DNA of 64,000 nucleotides from Brevinema_A sp051649605 (GTDB taxonomy: Bacteria > Spirochaetota > Brevinematia > Brevinematales > Brevinemataceae), in NCBI GenBank assembly GCA_051649605.1, contig JBOFHK010000025.1:1-64000 (forward strand), given 5' to 3'. Shown here piece after piece: positions 10,052-18,659 of this stretch (its first letter is position 1; every line of letters starts with the position of its first letter). Below the pieces are notes generated by a model, which was not told the DNA's origin, ran no database searches, and saw only the letters and a list, made by a program, of their open reading frames with translations. The translations under genes were made by a program, and so were the position numbers.

Positions 10052-10729
10052 ATGGTCGTACAAATTACAAATCTCAGCAAAAAAATTCGAGACGGAGCAT
10101 TCCAGAGAAATTTGCTAGAGCATATCAATCTCTCTATTAAAAAAAACGAGATTGTTGCCCTTGTTGGCACTTCTGGTGCTGGAAAAACTGCACTACTGAG
10201 AATTTTATCTTGCCTAGAAGTCGCCTATGAAGGAGAGTATTTTTTTAATGGTACTAATCAAATTATTAATCTTCCAGAATCAGGTTTGGCAAATATGCGT
10301 CGTCAATATATGGGATTTATCGGTTTTGAACCAGAATTTATTGACCAAATAACTGTTAAAGAGTGCTTAGAAATGCCCTTGAATGCTCTTGGAATTTCCT
10401 ATAAAGAAAAAAAAAATAGGATTATTGATATTTTAGAGATCGTAGGGTTGTTATCTAAATTAAACCACTCTATCCAGTCTCTACAGTATTACGAGCGTAT
10501 GTATATTTCTGTAGCTCGTGCTTTTATCAAAAAACCTATTTTAGTCGTAGCAGATAATCCTTGCAAACAATTACACTCTTCCGAAGCTATAGCTCTGTTG
10601 GATCTCATGACCAAATTATCCCAAGATTATGATAGTACTCTTGTTTATTCTACCTACGATCCTGCTCATTTGAAAAAAGCCAACACTATTGTTTATATGA
10701 AAGATGGAAAAATTATAAAAATTGCCTGA
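10052..10729 (+). CDS. ABC-type ATPase subunit with degenerate catalytic motifs
   Basis: 225 residues. The start at 10052 follows GGAGGATCT; the upstream ATGs at 10034/10037 lack such a site. Overall layout is that of the LolD/MacB/FtsE group. Walker A is intact (GTSGAGKT, residues ~41-48). The other catalytic elements are altered: the Q-loop region reads GFIGFEPEF without Gln, the signature LSGGQ is replaced by LQYYE, Walker B ends VVADNP (catalytic Glu replaced by Asn), and the switch His is Tyr (STYDP). It probably binds ATP but is unlikely to hydrolyse it normally. The permease follows 3 bp downstream, so the pair should form one membrane complex. Confidence is high for the fold, moderate for the functional inference. 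Confidence 0.85.
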   Translation: MVVQITNLSKKIRDGAFQRNLLEHINLSIKKNEIVALVGTSGAGKTALLRILSCLEVAYEGEYFFNGTNQIINLPESGLANMRRQYMGFIGFEPEFIDQITVKECLEMPLNALGISYKEKKNRIIDILEIVGLLSKLNHSIQSLQYYERMYISVARAFIKKPILVVADNPCKQLHSSEAIALLDLMTKLSQDYDSTLVYSTYDPAHLKKANTIVYMKDGKIIKIA

Positions 10730-10732
10730 AGC

Positions 10733-13078
10733 ATGATGAAACAAAAAACTATTAAAATCCCAAAAAAACTTCTCCGACTTTCTTTTTCCTCAAATATTAC
10801 AATCCTATCTTTTAGTAGCTTTATGCTCGCCTTATTATTTATTTGTTTATCAATTTTAGCAGGTGTTCAATATAATATCAAACAAAATATCACTAAAAAT
10901 TATAATGCTCATCTTTCTATTTATGCTCCTAATTTTAACCTTCCTACACAAAAACAATTATCATCTTGGTGGACAAGTGATTCACCCACAATCGAAAACT
11001 CTACCAATCAAGAATATATAAGAGCCACCACCAAACGCTCTAGTCTACCAGCTTTATTTTCCGATACACCCATCCAACTTACCATCTTGGAAAATACGGA
11101 CAGTACTGTTTTTGATAATTTTATGTCTGCTACGACCAGTGATACCATTATTCCTTTAAATCATGTCTTTATTGGTAGATATCTTGCCAATGAATTGTCG
11201 CTCAGCGAAGGAGAACCGTTCCCAATCTATATTCCTAGTTTAAATACCTATTGTACTAATCTCACGATCCACTATATTTTTGACGCTCCTGACCGTTTTA
11301 GTGATCAATACCAAGTCTATATAAACAAAAACTCCTTATCAGAAACAATAGGTATACAATTTCAAAAATACCATGTTCGTTTTTCTGCCACTCCCTTTAT
11401 CAGTATCGTAGAAGATAGTATCGCTCCAATAATTGGTGGGCAAAAAAAAATGTATACTGATGATTCTCTAACCTACGCTTATCAACAACTCAATCAAATT
11501 CATCGAAATATCCAACATTGGATTTACTTTTTTTACGCTTTTCTCGGAATGCTCATTTTTTTAATCCATTATTTATCTTATTATATAATCCAAGAGGATT
11601 TTCGACACTATCTATATCAAACAGGGCATATTTTACCATTTTCTATATCGATACAGTTTATAGGACTTGTATTAAAAAAACTACTTGGAATTAGCGTTTT
11701 TGCCTTAGGAATCACTATCGGTTTTATATCATTGCCAATAGAATGGTCTTCAGAATTTTTTATCTCCCAAAATGCACTCTATCCTTCGCTAAACCTCCCA
11801 ATAATGTATTATTTTACCGCCCAATTTCCCTGGACACTTCTCCAGACTATTCCTTTAGGACTAGTCTGTGGTACTCTTGGTACTTGGATTTTATTATTGG
11901 TTTTTTCCTTAATTCCTAATTTTTCTAACCCAAAAAATAAAATGGGGTATATAGTTTTAGGAATGCTCGCAATCGTCATCTTCGGATTTTTCACAAGTCA
12001 TCAGTATATTCACGTTTCTTTTGCCAAAGTAGCGAGAAACAACTACTGGGCACAGTATTTTTTTGGGAAACATATGTTGGCCGATAAAGATTATGCCAAG
12101 TATAATTCTTTTCAAATTACTCCAAAAACAATATCTATACCCCAAGATAACTTAAAAATTTTGGACGAAAACCTCCTCAATTATATGACAAGTTTTGAGA
12201 GTTATGGTACCGCTTCGATTATTACCAATACACCCTCAGAAGGAATCCCTCCCCTATTACTTAGTAAAGATGTTACTGTAAAATCTCTTCAAGGAAATTT
12301 AATACAATTCTCTAACATTTTACAGCCACTCCAATCCAATCAAGTAGTTATCGGTAAAGATATCGCTGATTATTTTATTAGTAATAAAGTTTTAAATCTC
12401 ACCTTTGAAGATACCAACGCAACAGAAACGACTCTTGTTGTCTCACATATTATTGATCTACCTATAGGAAATTTCAACAATACTATTTTTCTTAATCACA
12501 CCAATCTCACCCAACTCTTAAAAATCAGCCCAACAGAAATTACAAAACTTCAGCTCATTGGCTCTAAACGATTTCTTACCCCCCTAACAAATGATCTCAT
12601 CTCTTTAAGTTCCCTAAAAAACAATACACGTCCTTGGAATAAATTATCTGATCTTACCTTAGGTAGTTTTTGGATTAGAAGTTTATTTCAAGGATTACTT
12701 GGGGCATTATTGGTTTTATCAATCATATTATATTTAGCCATTCAAGATAAAAATAAACTTTTATTATCTTATATTTGGGGGATTCCTTATAGTACTTTCT
12801 CTTACCATAAAATCGGACTCAGTTTTATCACAGGAATATTTCTAGCATGGTTCAATCAATTAATCGTTTTTCTGTGGATTCAGCCCCTTCCCAATTTTTT
12901 ATATATTCCTCTCCTCAGTCCCAGAAACCTTCCTTTTTCACCAAGTTGGACAGCTGTACCTCTGCTATTAATAGGATTCGCCTTACCTTTTGTTGTTCTC
13001 TACTATTTTTTCAAAATCATTCTTAGAAATATACAAAAAAAACTTATTCAATACCACTACCGAAATCAATTATCATAA
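10733..13078 (+). CDS. FtsX/MacB-like ABC permease with two large extracytoplasmic domains
   Basis: 781 residues. Eight predicted membrane segments at roughly 22-46, 262-285, 303-335, 366-392, 403-423, 645-670, 695-717 and 739-763, with big extracytoplasmic regions at ~50-260 and ~425-640. This is two copies of the FtsX-type layout (TM, large loop, three TM) in one chain, as in some lipoprotein-release, bacitracin-type or MacB-type permeases. It follows its ATPase by 3 bp and precedes the VWA-TPR gene by 15 bp. The extracytoplasmic loops are Asn/Thr/Ser-rich and unrecognised. Substrate unknown; a role in moving or sensing envelope material fits the partner and the neighbouring envelope genes, but that is inference. 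Confidence 0.8.
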   Translation: MMKQKTIKIPKKLLRLSFSSNITILSFSSFMLALLFICLSILAGVQYNIKQNITKNYNAHLSIYAPNFNLPTQKQLSSWWTSDSPTIENSTNQEYIRATTKRSSLPALFSDTPIQLTILENTDSTVFDNFMSATTSDTIIPLNHVFIGRYLANELSLSEGEPFPIYIPSLNTYCTNLTIHYIFDAPDRFSDQYQVYINKNSLSETIGIQFQKYHVRFSATPFISIVEDSIAPIIGGQKKMYTDDSLTYAYQQLNQIHRNIQHWIYFFYAFLGMLIFLIHYLSYYIIQEDFRHYLYQTGHILPFSISIQFIGLVLKKLLGISVFALGITIGFISLPIEWSSEFFISQNALYPSLNLPIMYYFTAQFPWTLLQTIPLGLVCGTLGTWILLLVFSLIPNFSNPKNKMGYIVLGMLAIVIFGFFTSHQYIHVSFAKVARNNYWAQYFFGKHMLADKDYAKYNSFQITPKTISIPQDNLKILDENLLNYMTSFESYGTASIITNTPSEGIPPLLLSKDVTVKSLQGNLIQFSNILQPLQSNQVVIGKDIADYFISNKVLNLTFEDTNATETTLVVSHIIDLPIGNFNNTIFLNHTNLTQLLKISPTEITKLQLIGSKRFLTPLTNDLISLSSLKNNTRPWNKLSDLTLGSFWIRSLFQGLLGALLVLSIILYLAIQDKNKLLLSYIWGIPYSTFSYHKIGLSFITGIFLAWFNQLIVFLWIQPLPNFLYIPLLSPRNLPFSPSWTAVPLLLIGFALPFVVLYYFFKIILRNIQKKLIQYHYRNQLS

Positions 13079-13093
13079 GATAGGGAGTACTTT

Positions 13094-14800
13094 ATGTTAT
13101 TTATAAAAATTGCCCAAGCACCTTGGGTGATCGGCATGATTTGTTTATTATTTCTCCTGATTTTTGTTACTCTATACCGACAGAAAAAAATCCGATCCTT
13201 ACTATTATCTTCTATTCAGCAAAAAGCTTTACTTGCTAAGAATCTCCCAGGAGCAAAAATTACAAAACTAATCTGTATGGTGATTATTAGTATCATGCTT
13301 GGTATTTCTTTATTAGATCCTAGAGGGAGTTCTCTTTCTTCCGAATTAGAACTAGAAGGGATTGATTTAGTCCTCATTTATGATATATCTCGAAGCATGG
13401 ATGTCCAAGATATAGGGTCAAGTCGATTAGATTTTTCAAAAAAACTAGGGGCACAGCTCGCCGATAGTCTTGTCGGAAATCGTGTAGGATTAGTAATTTT
13501 TGCTGCCGAAGCAATACGATTAATTCCTCTTACCACCGATATTAATAGTATTATTTTGGTTATTGATGAATTGTCTACAGATATGCTTAGCTCCCAAAGT
13601 ACTGACATCGGTAAAGCGTTAAATGAAGCTCTTAAAAATTTTCAGGAAGATACTCTAACCCATAAAAGTATTGTTCTATTTACAGACGGAGAAAATCTAG
13701 ATGGGTCAGTGGATAACGCCATCGATGAAATCAAACAACAAGGGATTTCTTTATTCATCGTAGGAACAGGCACTGAAGAAGGGGGAGCTGTCCCTATAAT
13801 CGATAAAAGGAATAGACAAACAAATATCTTGAAAAATGCTTTAGGGCAGGGTATTGTTTCTAAGCTGGATACCTCTTTTTTACAGAATCTTGCGACTAAA
13901 TCAAGTGGGACGTATCTATACGGTTCTCGAGCAGCAATCAATGAATTAAGTACTTTGATTGATAATATCACCAAAAGCCCTTTTGGTACAAATACCCAAA
14001 GTTTTTTAGAACCAAAATTTCGTGTTTTTATTCTTTGTGCTTTATTGGCCTTAATTTTGTATTTGTTTATTCCTGATACTAAAAAACGAATGCTCCCTCT
14101 CCTCTTAATCCTTCTAAATAGCACTTCTTATGGAATCACCACAGAACGTCATGCTTATTCTTCTTATCAAGACGGTGAATATTCTTCCGCCTTGAGATTT
14201 TTTCAACGGAGCCTAATTAAAAACCCTAAAAACTCTAAATCCAAATTTGGAGAAGGATCAAGCTTATACAAATTAGAGCGAGGTGATCGAGCCGAAAAAT
14301 CGTTCTTAGCACTCACCAACGATGAACATCCAAAAATATCTCAGCAAGCAATATTCAATGCTGCCAATGCACGTATCCAGAAAAAAGAGCTTGATGGAGC
14401 TTTAGAACTATATAAAGAAGTGATAAAAAACAATCCTGAAAATTCTCGGCTTTATCAAAAAGCTCTCAATAACTACCTCTATACACGGGCTCTTCAGGAA
14501 CAGCAGCAACAAAATCCAGAGAATCAACAAAACTCCGAACAACAAGATCAAGAAAGTCAACAACAGGAGGGACAAGAAAACTCCGAACAACAAAATCAAG
14601 CACAAGAAGGGCAAAACGAACAACCAGCACAAAATCAAGAAAATCAACAACAGGAGGAACAAGACCAACAAAGGCCTTCGCAAAGCGTTTCCCCGAGCGA
14701 TATTGATAATCTCCTAAGTGTTGCAGAGAAAGATGAGAAAGAAAATTTATCAAAACAATTTAAAAAAACAGAAGGACTCTTCCAAAAGAATAAATATTAA
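13094..14800 (+). CDS. BatB-BatC-like VWA domain and TPR fusion protein
   Basis: 568 residues, start preceded by GGGAG. An N-terminal membrane segment (~6-25) and a second (~55-75) precede a von Willebrand factor A domain (~90-300) with the MIDAS motif DISRS near residue 97 and the later TDGENLDG metal-binding loop. A third membrane segment (~309-328) leads to a TPR region (~345-460: AYSSYQDGEYSSALRFFQRS, LYKEVIKNNPEN) and a Gln/Glu-rich tail (~470-540). This is BatB (VWA) joined to BatC (TPR) of the Bat envelope family. BatA, BatD and a MoxR ATPase are not adjacent; instead an ABC ATPase/permease pair precedes it. It is probably the last gene of that operon. Confidence 0.85.
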   Translation: MLFIKIAQAPWVIGMICLLFLLIFVTLYRQKKIRSLLLSSIQQKALLAKNLPGAKITKLICMVIISIMLGISLLDPRGSSLSSELELEGIDLVLIYDISRSMDVQDIGSSRLDFSKKLGAQLADSLVGNRVGLVIFAAEAIRLIPLTTDINSIILVIDELSTDMLSSQSTDIGKALNEALKNFQEDTLTHKSIVLFTDGENLDGSVDNAIDEIKQQGISLFIVGTGTEEGGAVPIIDKRNRQTNILKNALGQGIVSKLDTSFLQNLATKSSGTYLYGSRAAINELSTLIDNITKSPFGTNTQSFLEPKFRVFILCALLALILYLFIPDTKKRMLPLLLILLNSTSYGITTERHAYSSYQDGEYSSALRFFQRSLIKNPKNSKSKFGEGSSLYKLERGDRAEKSFLALTNDEHPKISQQAIFNAANARIQKKELDGALELYKEVIKNNPENSRLYQKALNNYLYTRALQEQQQQNPENQQNSEQQDQESQQQEGQENSEQQNQAQEGQNEQPAQNQENQQQEEQDQQRPSQSVSPSDIDNLLSVAEKDEKENLSKQFKKTEGLFQKNKY

Positions 14801-14838
14801 AAGATGTCCTCTCCAAAAGTATTTACAAAAAATAGAAA

Positions 14839-14893
14839 TTAATATCCCTTACTAATTTTGATAGAAAAGCAATCAAAATTAGTAAGGGATATT
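14839..14893. terminator. Long bidirectional hairpin between convergent genes
   Basis: A near-perfect inverted repeat of about 24 bp per arm with an ~8-base loop (arms start TTAATATCCCTTACT and end AGTAAGGGATATTAA). The right arm contains the last codons and stop of dapF, so dapF coding sequence doubles as terminator stem. Confidence 0.7.
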
Positions 14894-15751
14894 AATTTCA
14901 CCTTCAAAGACTAGATCCGCAGTACCATTCATTACCATCATACCAGAAAAATCTTGATAGATAAAAAGCGATCCATACTCTAATTGGATTTCTATTTGTT
15001 CTTGAGTAGAAAAAAAACCCAAATACATTCCCAATCCTGTTACAAAAACAGCCCCTGTACCACAAGCCAAAGTATGCCCTGCTCCCCGTTCCCACACTCT
15101 CATCACCGCTTTTGTAGGAGAGAGGATATTAACAAATTCTACATTCACTCCATCAGGAAAAAGTACTTTATCTTGTTCTATCATTTTCCCTAAACAACAG
15201 AAATCAAAAGAATCAACATCTTCTTCTAAAAAGCAGGTCGCATGTTTTGTACCTACACTACCTACATAGAACAAAAATTGACGTCCCTGAAAAAAATATT
15301 CAAAAACATAAATATCCTTAATACGTCGTCCATTCGGAGAACAAAAAGGAATTTCTTTAGGATCAAAATTAAGATAACCCATACGAACAGAAGCAGATTC
15401 CATAACATCGGAGATATTAATCGTCATTATAATTTCTATAATACCGCTCTTCGTTTCGACAAAAAGGGGGTTTTTTTTGATTAAGCCTTGATCCCAAACA
15501 ATTTTTGCCAATTCCCGAACACCATTTCCACACATGGGTGCTTCTCGACCATCACTATTAAAGATTCGCATTCGGCAGTCTGCTCTTTGAGAAGATTCAA
15601 TAAAAATCACTCCGTCCCCACCAATACCAAAATGACGATCAGAGAGTTTAGGAATTAAATCAAGTATCTTCAAAGACAATCCTTGATCCAAAGCGTTAAA
15701 AAAAATATAATCATTACCCAGGCCTGTCATTTTTATAAAAGGTATTTTCAT
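14879..15751 (-). CDS. dapF: Diaminopimelate epimerase
   Basis: Interconverts LL- and meso-diaminopimelate for lysine and peptidoglycan synthesis. About 290 residues from the ATG at 15751, which has AGAGGAT upstream and gives the conserved opening MKIPFIKMTGLGNDYIFF; the frame is open to 15820 but those residues would extend into the upstream terminator hairpin. Both catalytic cysteines are in place: MCGNGVRELAKIVW (first) and LACGTGAVFVTGL (second). The substrate-binding WERGAGHTLACGTG is complete. The final codons lie inside the convergent terminator hairpin. No other lysine-pathway gene is nearby. Presence of dapF implies a DAP or related pathway in this organism (inference). Confidence 0.95.
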   Translation of the reverse strand: MKIPFIKMTGLGNDYIFFNALDQGLSLKILDLIPKLSDRHFGIGGDGVIFIESSQRADCRMRIFNSDGREAPMCGNGVRELAKIVWDQGLIKKNPLFVETKSGIIEIIMTINISDVMESASVRMGYLNFDPKEIPFCSPNGRRIKDIYVFEYFFQGRQFLFYVGSVGTKHATCFLEEDVDSFDFCCLGKMIEQDKVLFPDGVNVEFVNILSPTKAVMRVWERGAGHTLACGTGAVFVTGLGMYLGFFSTQEQIEIQLEYGSLFIYQDFSGMMVMNGTADLVFEGEINIPY

Positions 15752-15763
15752 AAAATCCTCTGT

Positions 15764-15793
15764 AAAAAGCCTCCTAAATTTAGGAGGCTTTTT
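15764..15793 (-). terminator. Rho-independent terminator after rpsU
   Basis: Perfect 30-base palindrome (AAAAAGCCTCCTAAA and its complement) between rpsU and dapF. On the minus strand the stem is followed by T residues. It ends 13 bp before the dapF ATG, so dapF should need its own promoter or read-through. Confidence 0.85.
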
Positions 15794-15830
15794 AATTATT
15801 ATAATATTTGAAAGAAACAATAACTGATCC

Positions 15831-16043
15831 TTACGCGTAACGTTCCATTTGTTTCATTTTACGGACTTTTTTTTCGATTTTTCGTTGGATCACAGCTTTT
15901 TTACGTTTTCGTGTTTCGGATGGTTTTTCATAAAAACGGTGTTTTTTTTCTGCTGTCAAAATCCCATCTTTTTCAACTTCTTTTTTGAAACGCTTAATAG
16001 CACTTTCTACTGTTTCGCCTTCACGAATTTCTACTAATAACAT
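15831..16043 (-). CDS. rpsU: 30S ribosomal protein S21
   Basis: 70 residues, the usual S21 length. The sequence runs MLLVEIREGETVESAIKRF, then a region of alternating Lys/Arg with YEKPSETRKRKKA and a C-terminal basic helix (KKVRKMKQMERYA), which is the S21 pattern. S21 contacts the 3' end of 16S rRNA and helps translation initiation. It lies just downstream of the HIT gene (19-bp gap) and is followed by a strong terminator. Identification is secure. Confidence 0.95.
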   Translation of the reverse strand: MLLVEIREGETVESAIKRFKKEVEKDGILTAEKKHRFYEKPSETRKRKKAVIQRKIEKKVRKMKQMERYA

Positions 16044-16062
16044 GTATTCTCCTAATGATAAT

Positions 16063-16401
16063 TTATCGACCTGTAAGATTAGTACCTAGTGGTTCTCCAG
16101 CTAAGATATGAACATGCACATGATCAACGGTCTGCCCTCCATGGATACCGTTATTATTTACCAAACGATAACCAAAGTCTTCTAAACCTTGTTCTTTAAC
16201 AATATGTTTAACAGCACCCATCAAATGAGCTAAGATACCGTCCTCAATGTCGTGAAAATGTCGACGGCATTCCTTAGGTATAACAATAATGTGGATTTTA
16301 GCAATAGGGTTAATATCTCTAAAAGCTAAAACGTAATCATTTTCGTATACTTTATCGGCAGGAACCTGACCCTTAACAATAGAACAAAAAATACATTTCA
16401 T
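16063..16401 (-). CDS. HIT family (histidine triad) nucleotide-binding hydrolase
   Basis: 112 residues from the ATG at 16401 (AAGGAAAAAATA before it); the longer in-frame opening to 16515 carries no family sequence. Opens MKCIFCSIVKGQVPADKVYEND, with the paired Cys often seen in HinT-type proteins, then LAFRDINPIAKIHIIVIPK and the histidine triad near the end, HVHVHILAG. HinT proteins hydrolyse AMP-lysine and other nucleoside phosphoramidates. It precedes rpsU on the same strand with a 19-bp gap and is probably co-transcribed. Clear family member. Confidence 0.93.
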   Translation of the reverse strand: MKCIFCSIVKGQVPADKVYENDYVLAFRDINPIAKIHIIVIPKECRRHFHDIEDGILAHLMGAVKHIVKEQGLEDFGYRLVNNNGIHGGQTVDHVHVHILAGEPLGTNLTGR

Positions 16402-16571
16402 TATTTTTTCCTTGTTGAGTAAATCCCCTATATGAGTCTCACCCCCTTCACTATCACTTATAATTGTACAATATTTTTTCAAAAAAATCAAGATATTCCT
16501 TGATTTTTTCCTCATTTTTCAGTATTCATTAATCACAGAGATTATTATTAAAAAAAATTATGCTAATAATC

Positions 16572-16600
16572 TTGACAAGAGAAAAATTCTCTTTAATAAT
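16572..16600 (+). promoter_or_regulatory. Promoter of the small acidic protein with internal inverted repeat
   Basis: TTGACA (16572-16577), 17-bp spacer, AATAAT (16595-16600). The spacer contains AGAGAA-AAA-TTCTCT (16578-16592), an inverted repeat placed where a repressor could bind. The operator role is inference. Confidence 0.5.
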
Positions 16601-16637
16601 ATATAAGAAAATTATAATACTCTCTGGGAGGAATATT

Positions 16638-16790
16638 ATGTCTTTAAAAGACTCTTTTGAAAATAAAGAATGGGAACTTTTAGAAGATGATGATATGTGG
16701 GATGAAAAAAAAGATTCCTGGGACGATGAAGATGAAGACTGGAAAGAAGATGACGAAGATTGGTCAGATCTCGAAGACTTCGATGAATAA
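16638..16790 (+). CDS. Hyperacidic 50-residue protein with heptad-spaced tryptophans
   Basis: 50 residues from an ATG with an excellent GGGAGG seven bases upstream; the reading frame is open further up but without another initiation site. I count 27 Asp/Glu in 50 residues and five Trp at positions 12, 21, 28, 35 and 42, the last four exactly seven apart (WDEKKDS-WDDEDED-WKEDDED-W). No signal peptide. It has its own sigma-70-type promoter with an inverted repeat in the spacer. It resembles no family I can name; very acidic small proteins can be DNA mimics, metal binders or chaperone tails, but nothing here decides between these. It lies between the divergent HIT gene and the convergent prenyl synthase. 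Confidence 0.75.
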   Translation: MSLKDSFENKEWELLEDDDMWDEKKDSWDDEDEDWKEDDEDWSDLEDFDE

Positions 16791-16808
16791 AAACACTTCA
16801 TATTTTTA

Positions 16809-17792
16809 TTAAAACTTTCTTTGCATCAGATACTCTAATAATTCATGCCATAATTGGTGATACTCTTTTTTCATTGACATCCGATTAATAATTCCCTCTG
16901 CACATTGTCTATAGCTTTGCAATTGTTCCGATAGTATTTCTTTTATTCCAGCCTGCTGATAAAGCAATTTTATCTGTTCAATCTGATCTTCTTGCCCATA
17001 AAGAGCTTTAGCTTGAGGGCATTTTTCTATTAATAGAGATCGGCAAAAGGTTTTTTTATTTTCTCGAATATCACCTCCTGAACTTTTACCAATCTGAGAT
17101 TTAGGAAAGTAGTTGAGTTCATCATCTCGGATTTGAAAAATCAAGCCTAATGGAATACTGAGTTCTTTAACTAGCTCTATTGATTCTTTTGAAGCCTTAG
17201 CTAAGGTTAACCCAGCTTGAAAAGGTAAAGAAAAAGTATAATTAGTTGTTTTATGCTGAATAATTAATAAAAACTCTTCTTGAGAGATTTCATAATCTCG
17301 ATAAAATGATTTTTCCACATCATAGACTTGACCTAAAACAGTCTTGCTCAGCTCTCGAGCAAATAATCCTACTAAATCCTTATCAAGATAACGAAATATA
17401 TGAAATAATGCCAAATCTCCTACACACATTGCTAAGGATAAAGAAGTATGTTTATCAAAGCCTTGATTTTGATAAATTTTATGCATGGACGCTTTGTTTC
17501 TTCTTAAATCATCCTGATCCATAATGTCGTCATGGATCAATAAAGCTGTTTGAGCTAATTCTATTGCCGAAGCAATATCTAAGATATCGCGGTCGCGGAG
17601 ACGACCAAAAGATTCTGCCGCTAAGACAACAAAAATCCCTCTTAGTAATTTCCCTCGGGAAGTATATTCATAAAGTTGTTCTGCAATCGTAGAAGAGTGT
17701 GGTAGAGAATCATCAATAAGATCTTCACATTGCTGTTTAATCTGTCCCAAAATTAAAGGTTTCAATTCTTGAATATAATAATTTAAATCCAT
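16809..17792 (-). CDS. Polyprenyl diphosphate synthase (trans-isoprenyl type)
   Basis: 327 residues. Builds C15-C20 or longer isoprenyl diphosphates from IPP and allylic primers. The first Asp-rich motif LIHDDIMDQDDLRRN (~90-104) is intact, as is RGKLLRGIFVVLAAE upstream. The second Asp-rich motif reads FQIRDDELNYF, keeping the first two Asp but with Asn instead of the usual third Asp. GKSSGGDIRENKKTF carries the conserved Lys pair. Chain length cannot be read confidently. It is the last gene of a minus-strand set with ispH directly upstream (8-bp gap), so two isoprenoid steps are clustered. Confidence 0.88.
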   Translation of the reverse strand: MDLNYYIQELKPLILGQIKQQCEDLIDDSLPHSSTIAEQLYEYTSRGKLLRGIFVVLAAESFGRLRDRDILDIASAIELAQTALLIHDDIMDQDDLRRNKASMHKIYQNQGFDKHTSLSLAMCVGDLALFHIFRYLDKDLVGLFARELSKTVLGQVYDVEKSFYRDYEISQEEFLLIIQHKTTNYTFSLPFQAGLTLAKASKESIELVKELSIPLGLIFQIRDDELNYFPKSQIGKSSGGDIRENKKTFCRSLLIEKCPQAKALYGQEDQIEQIKLLYQQAGIKEILSEQLQSYRQCAEGIINRMSMKKEYHQLWHELLEYLMQRKF

Positions 17793-17800
17793 TGTTCCTC

Positions 17801-18658
17801 TTATAGCTGCTCTAAATAATCAACAATCTCTTTTTCAATGAATAGGGGGGTCGATGTAGAAGAAACCAATAACACTTTTTGGATACCATCCCATTGAAGT
17901 TGTTGATTTTTCAATCCTGCTAAATTGGGAATAAAAATCGTATTTTCAGAACCATTTTTTAAGACTTGGTATAATTTTTTAGAGTTAGAGCTACTAGGAT
18001 CTCCAATTACAATGGTAAAATCAACTTCCTGCTGTAACATAAGAGATTCCTGTTCTTTATTTTCAGTAACGGGACAAATAGTATCGTGGACTATAATAGG
18101 AATATCCGTAAAATGAGCCTTTATTTGATCGCAGACACGCTGAAAAAAATCCCGTGAATGCGTCGTTTGAGAAAGAATAGCAATCTGTAAGCATTCTGTA
18201 GGAATCGTTCCTACTATTAAAAATTGTTGGAGATCCTGCTCATTTTCGATCACTAAATAATGTTGTGCATAGCTAACTAAGCCTTGTACTTCTGCATGAT
18301 TATCTTTCCCAGAAATAATCACTAAAGAATGTTGTAAAGAAGCCTTTTCAACATGTTTTTGGACACGTTTAACAATAGGGCAGGTCATATCTTTAAGAAT
18401 AAATTTTTTAGAAAGCTCTTCTTCCTTAAATCGAGAAATACCATGGGTACGAATTACTAACGTTTCTCCCTGAGGTAACGACTCTGGAGAAGCTGCACTA
18501 ATTTGATGTTGTTGTAGCATATCAATATAGTTTTGATTATGAATTAGTGGCCCATAGAGATTCACATATTCTGCTTCTTGACGTAATTTAAATACGCCAT
18601 CTTCTGCTCTTTTAACACCAGGACAGAAGCCTGATGTTTTGGGTACAATTACAATCAT
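17801..18658 (-). CDS. ispH: 4-hydroxy-3-methylbut-2-enyl diphosphate reductase
   Basis: Last enzyme of the MEP pathway, producing IPP and DMAPP with a [4Fe-4S] cluster. 285 residues, normal length. The three cluster cysteines are visible: C12 in GFCPGVKRAE, the Cys of KDMTCPIVKRV, and that of HDTICPVTENKEQE. The substrate histidines lie in YGPLIHNQ and GKDNHAEVQG; TTHSRDFF is also conserved. The ATG overlaps the region just after the dCMP deaminase stop (TAG, 1-bp gap), and the prenyl synthase follows by 8 bp, so the three genes are probably an operon. Confidence 0.95.
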   Translation of the reverse strand: MIVIVPKTSGFCPGVKRAEDGVFKLRQEAEYVNLYGPLIHNQNYIDMLQQHQISAASPESLPQGETLVIRTHGISRFKEEELSKKFILKDMTCPIVKRVQKHVEKASLQHSLVIISGKDNHAEVQGLVSYAQHYLVIENEQDLQQFLIVGTIPTECLQIAILSQTTHSRDFFQRVCDQIKAHFTDIPIIVHDTICPVTENKEQESLMLQQEVDFTIVIGDPSSSNSKKLYQVLKNGSENTIFIPNLAGLKNQQLQWDGIQKVLLVSSTSTPLFIEKEIVDYLEQL

Positions 18659-18659
18659 A

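Noticed and set aside
14408..14753. Leu/Val-rich minus-strand frames opposite the VWA-TPR gene tail
   Set aside because: They are shadows of the CAA/GAA-rich Gln/Glu tail; no SD or family signature.
16529..16801. Serine-rich 90-codon frame opposite the acidic protein
   Set aside because: The reverse complement of Asp/Glu codon runs gives Ser/Phe/Leu codons; the plus strand has promoter and SD, the minus strand has neither.
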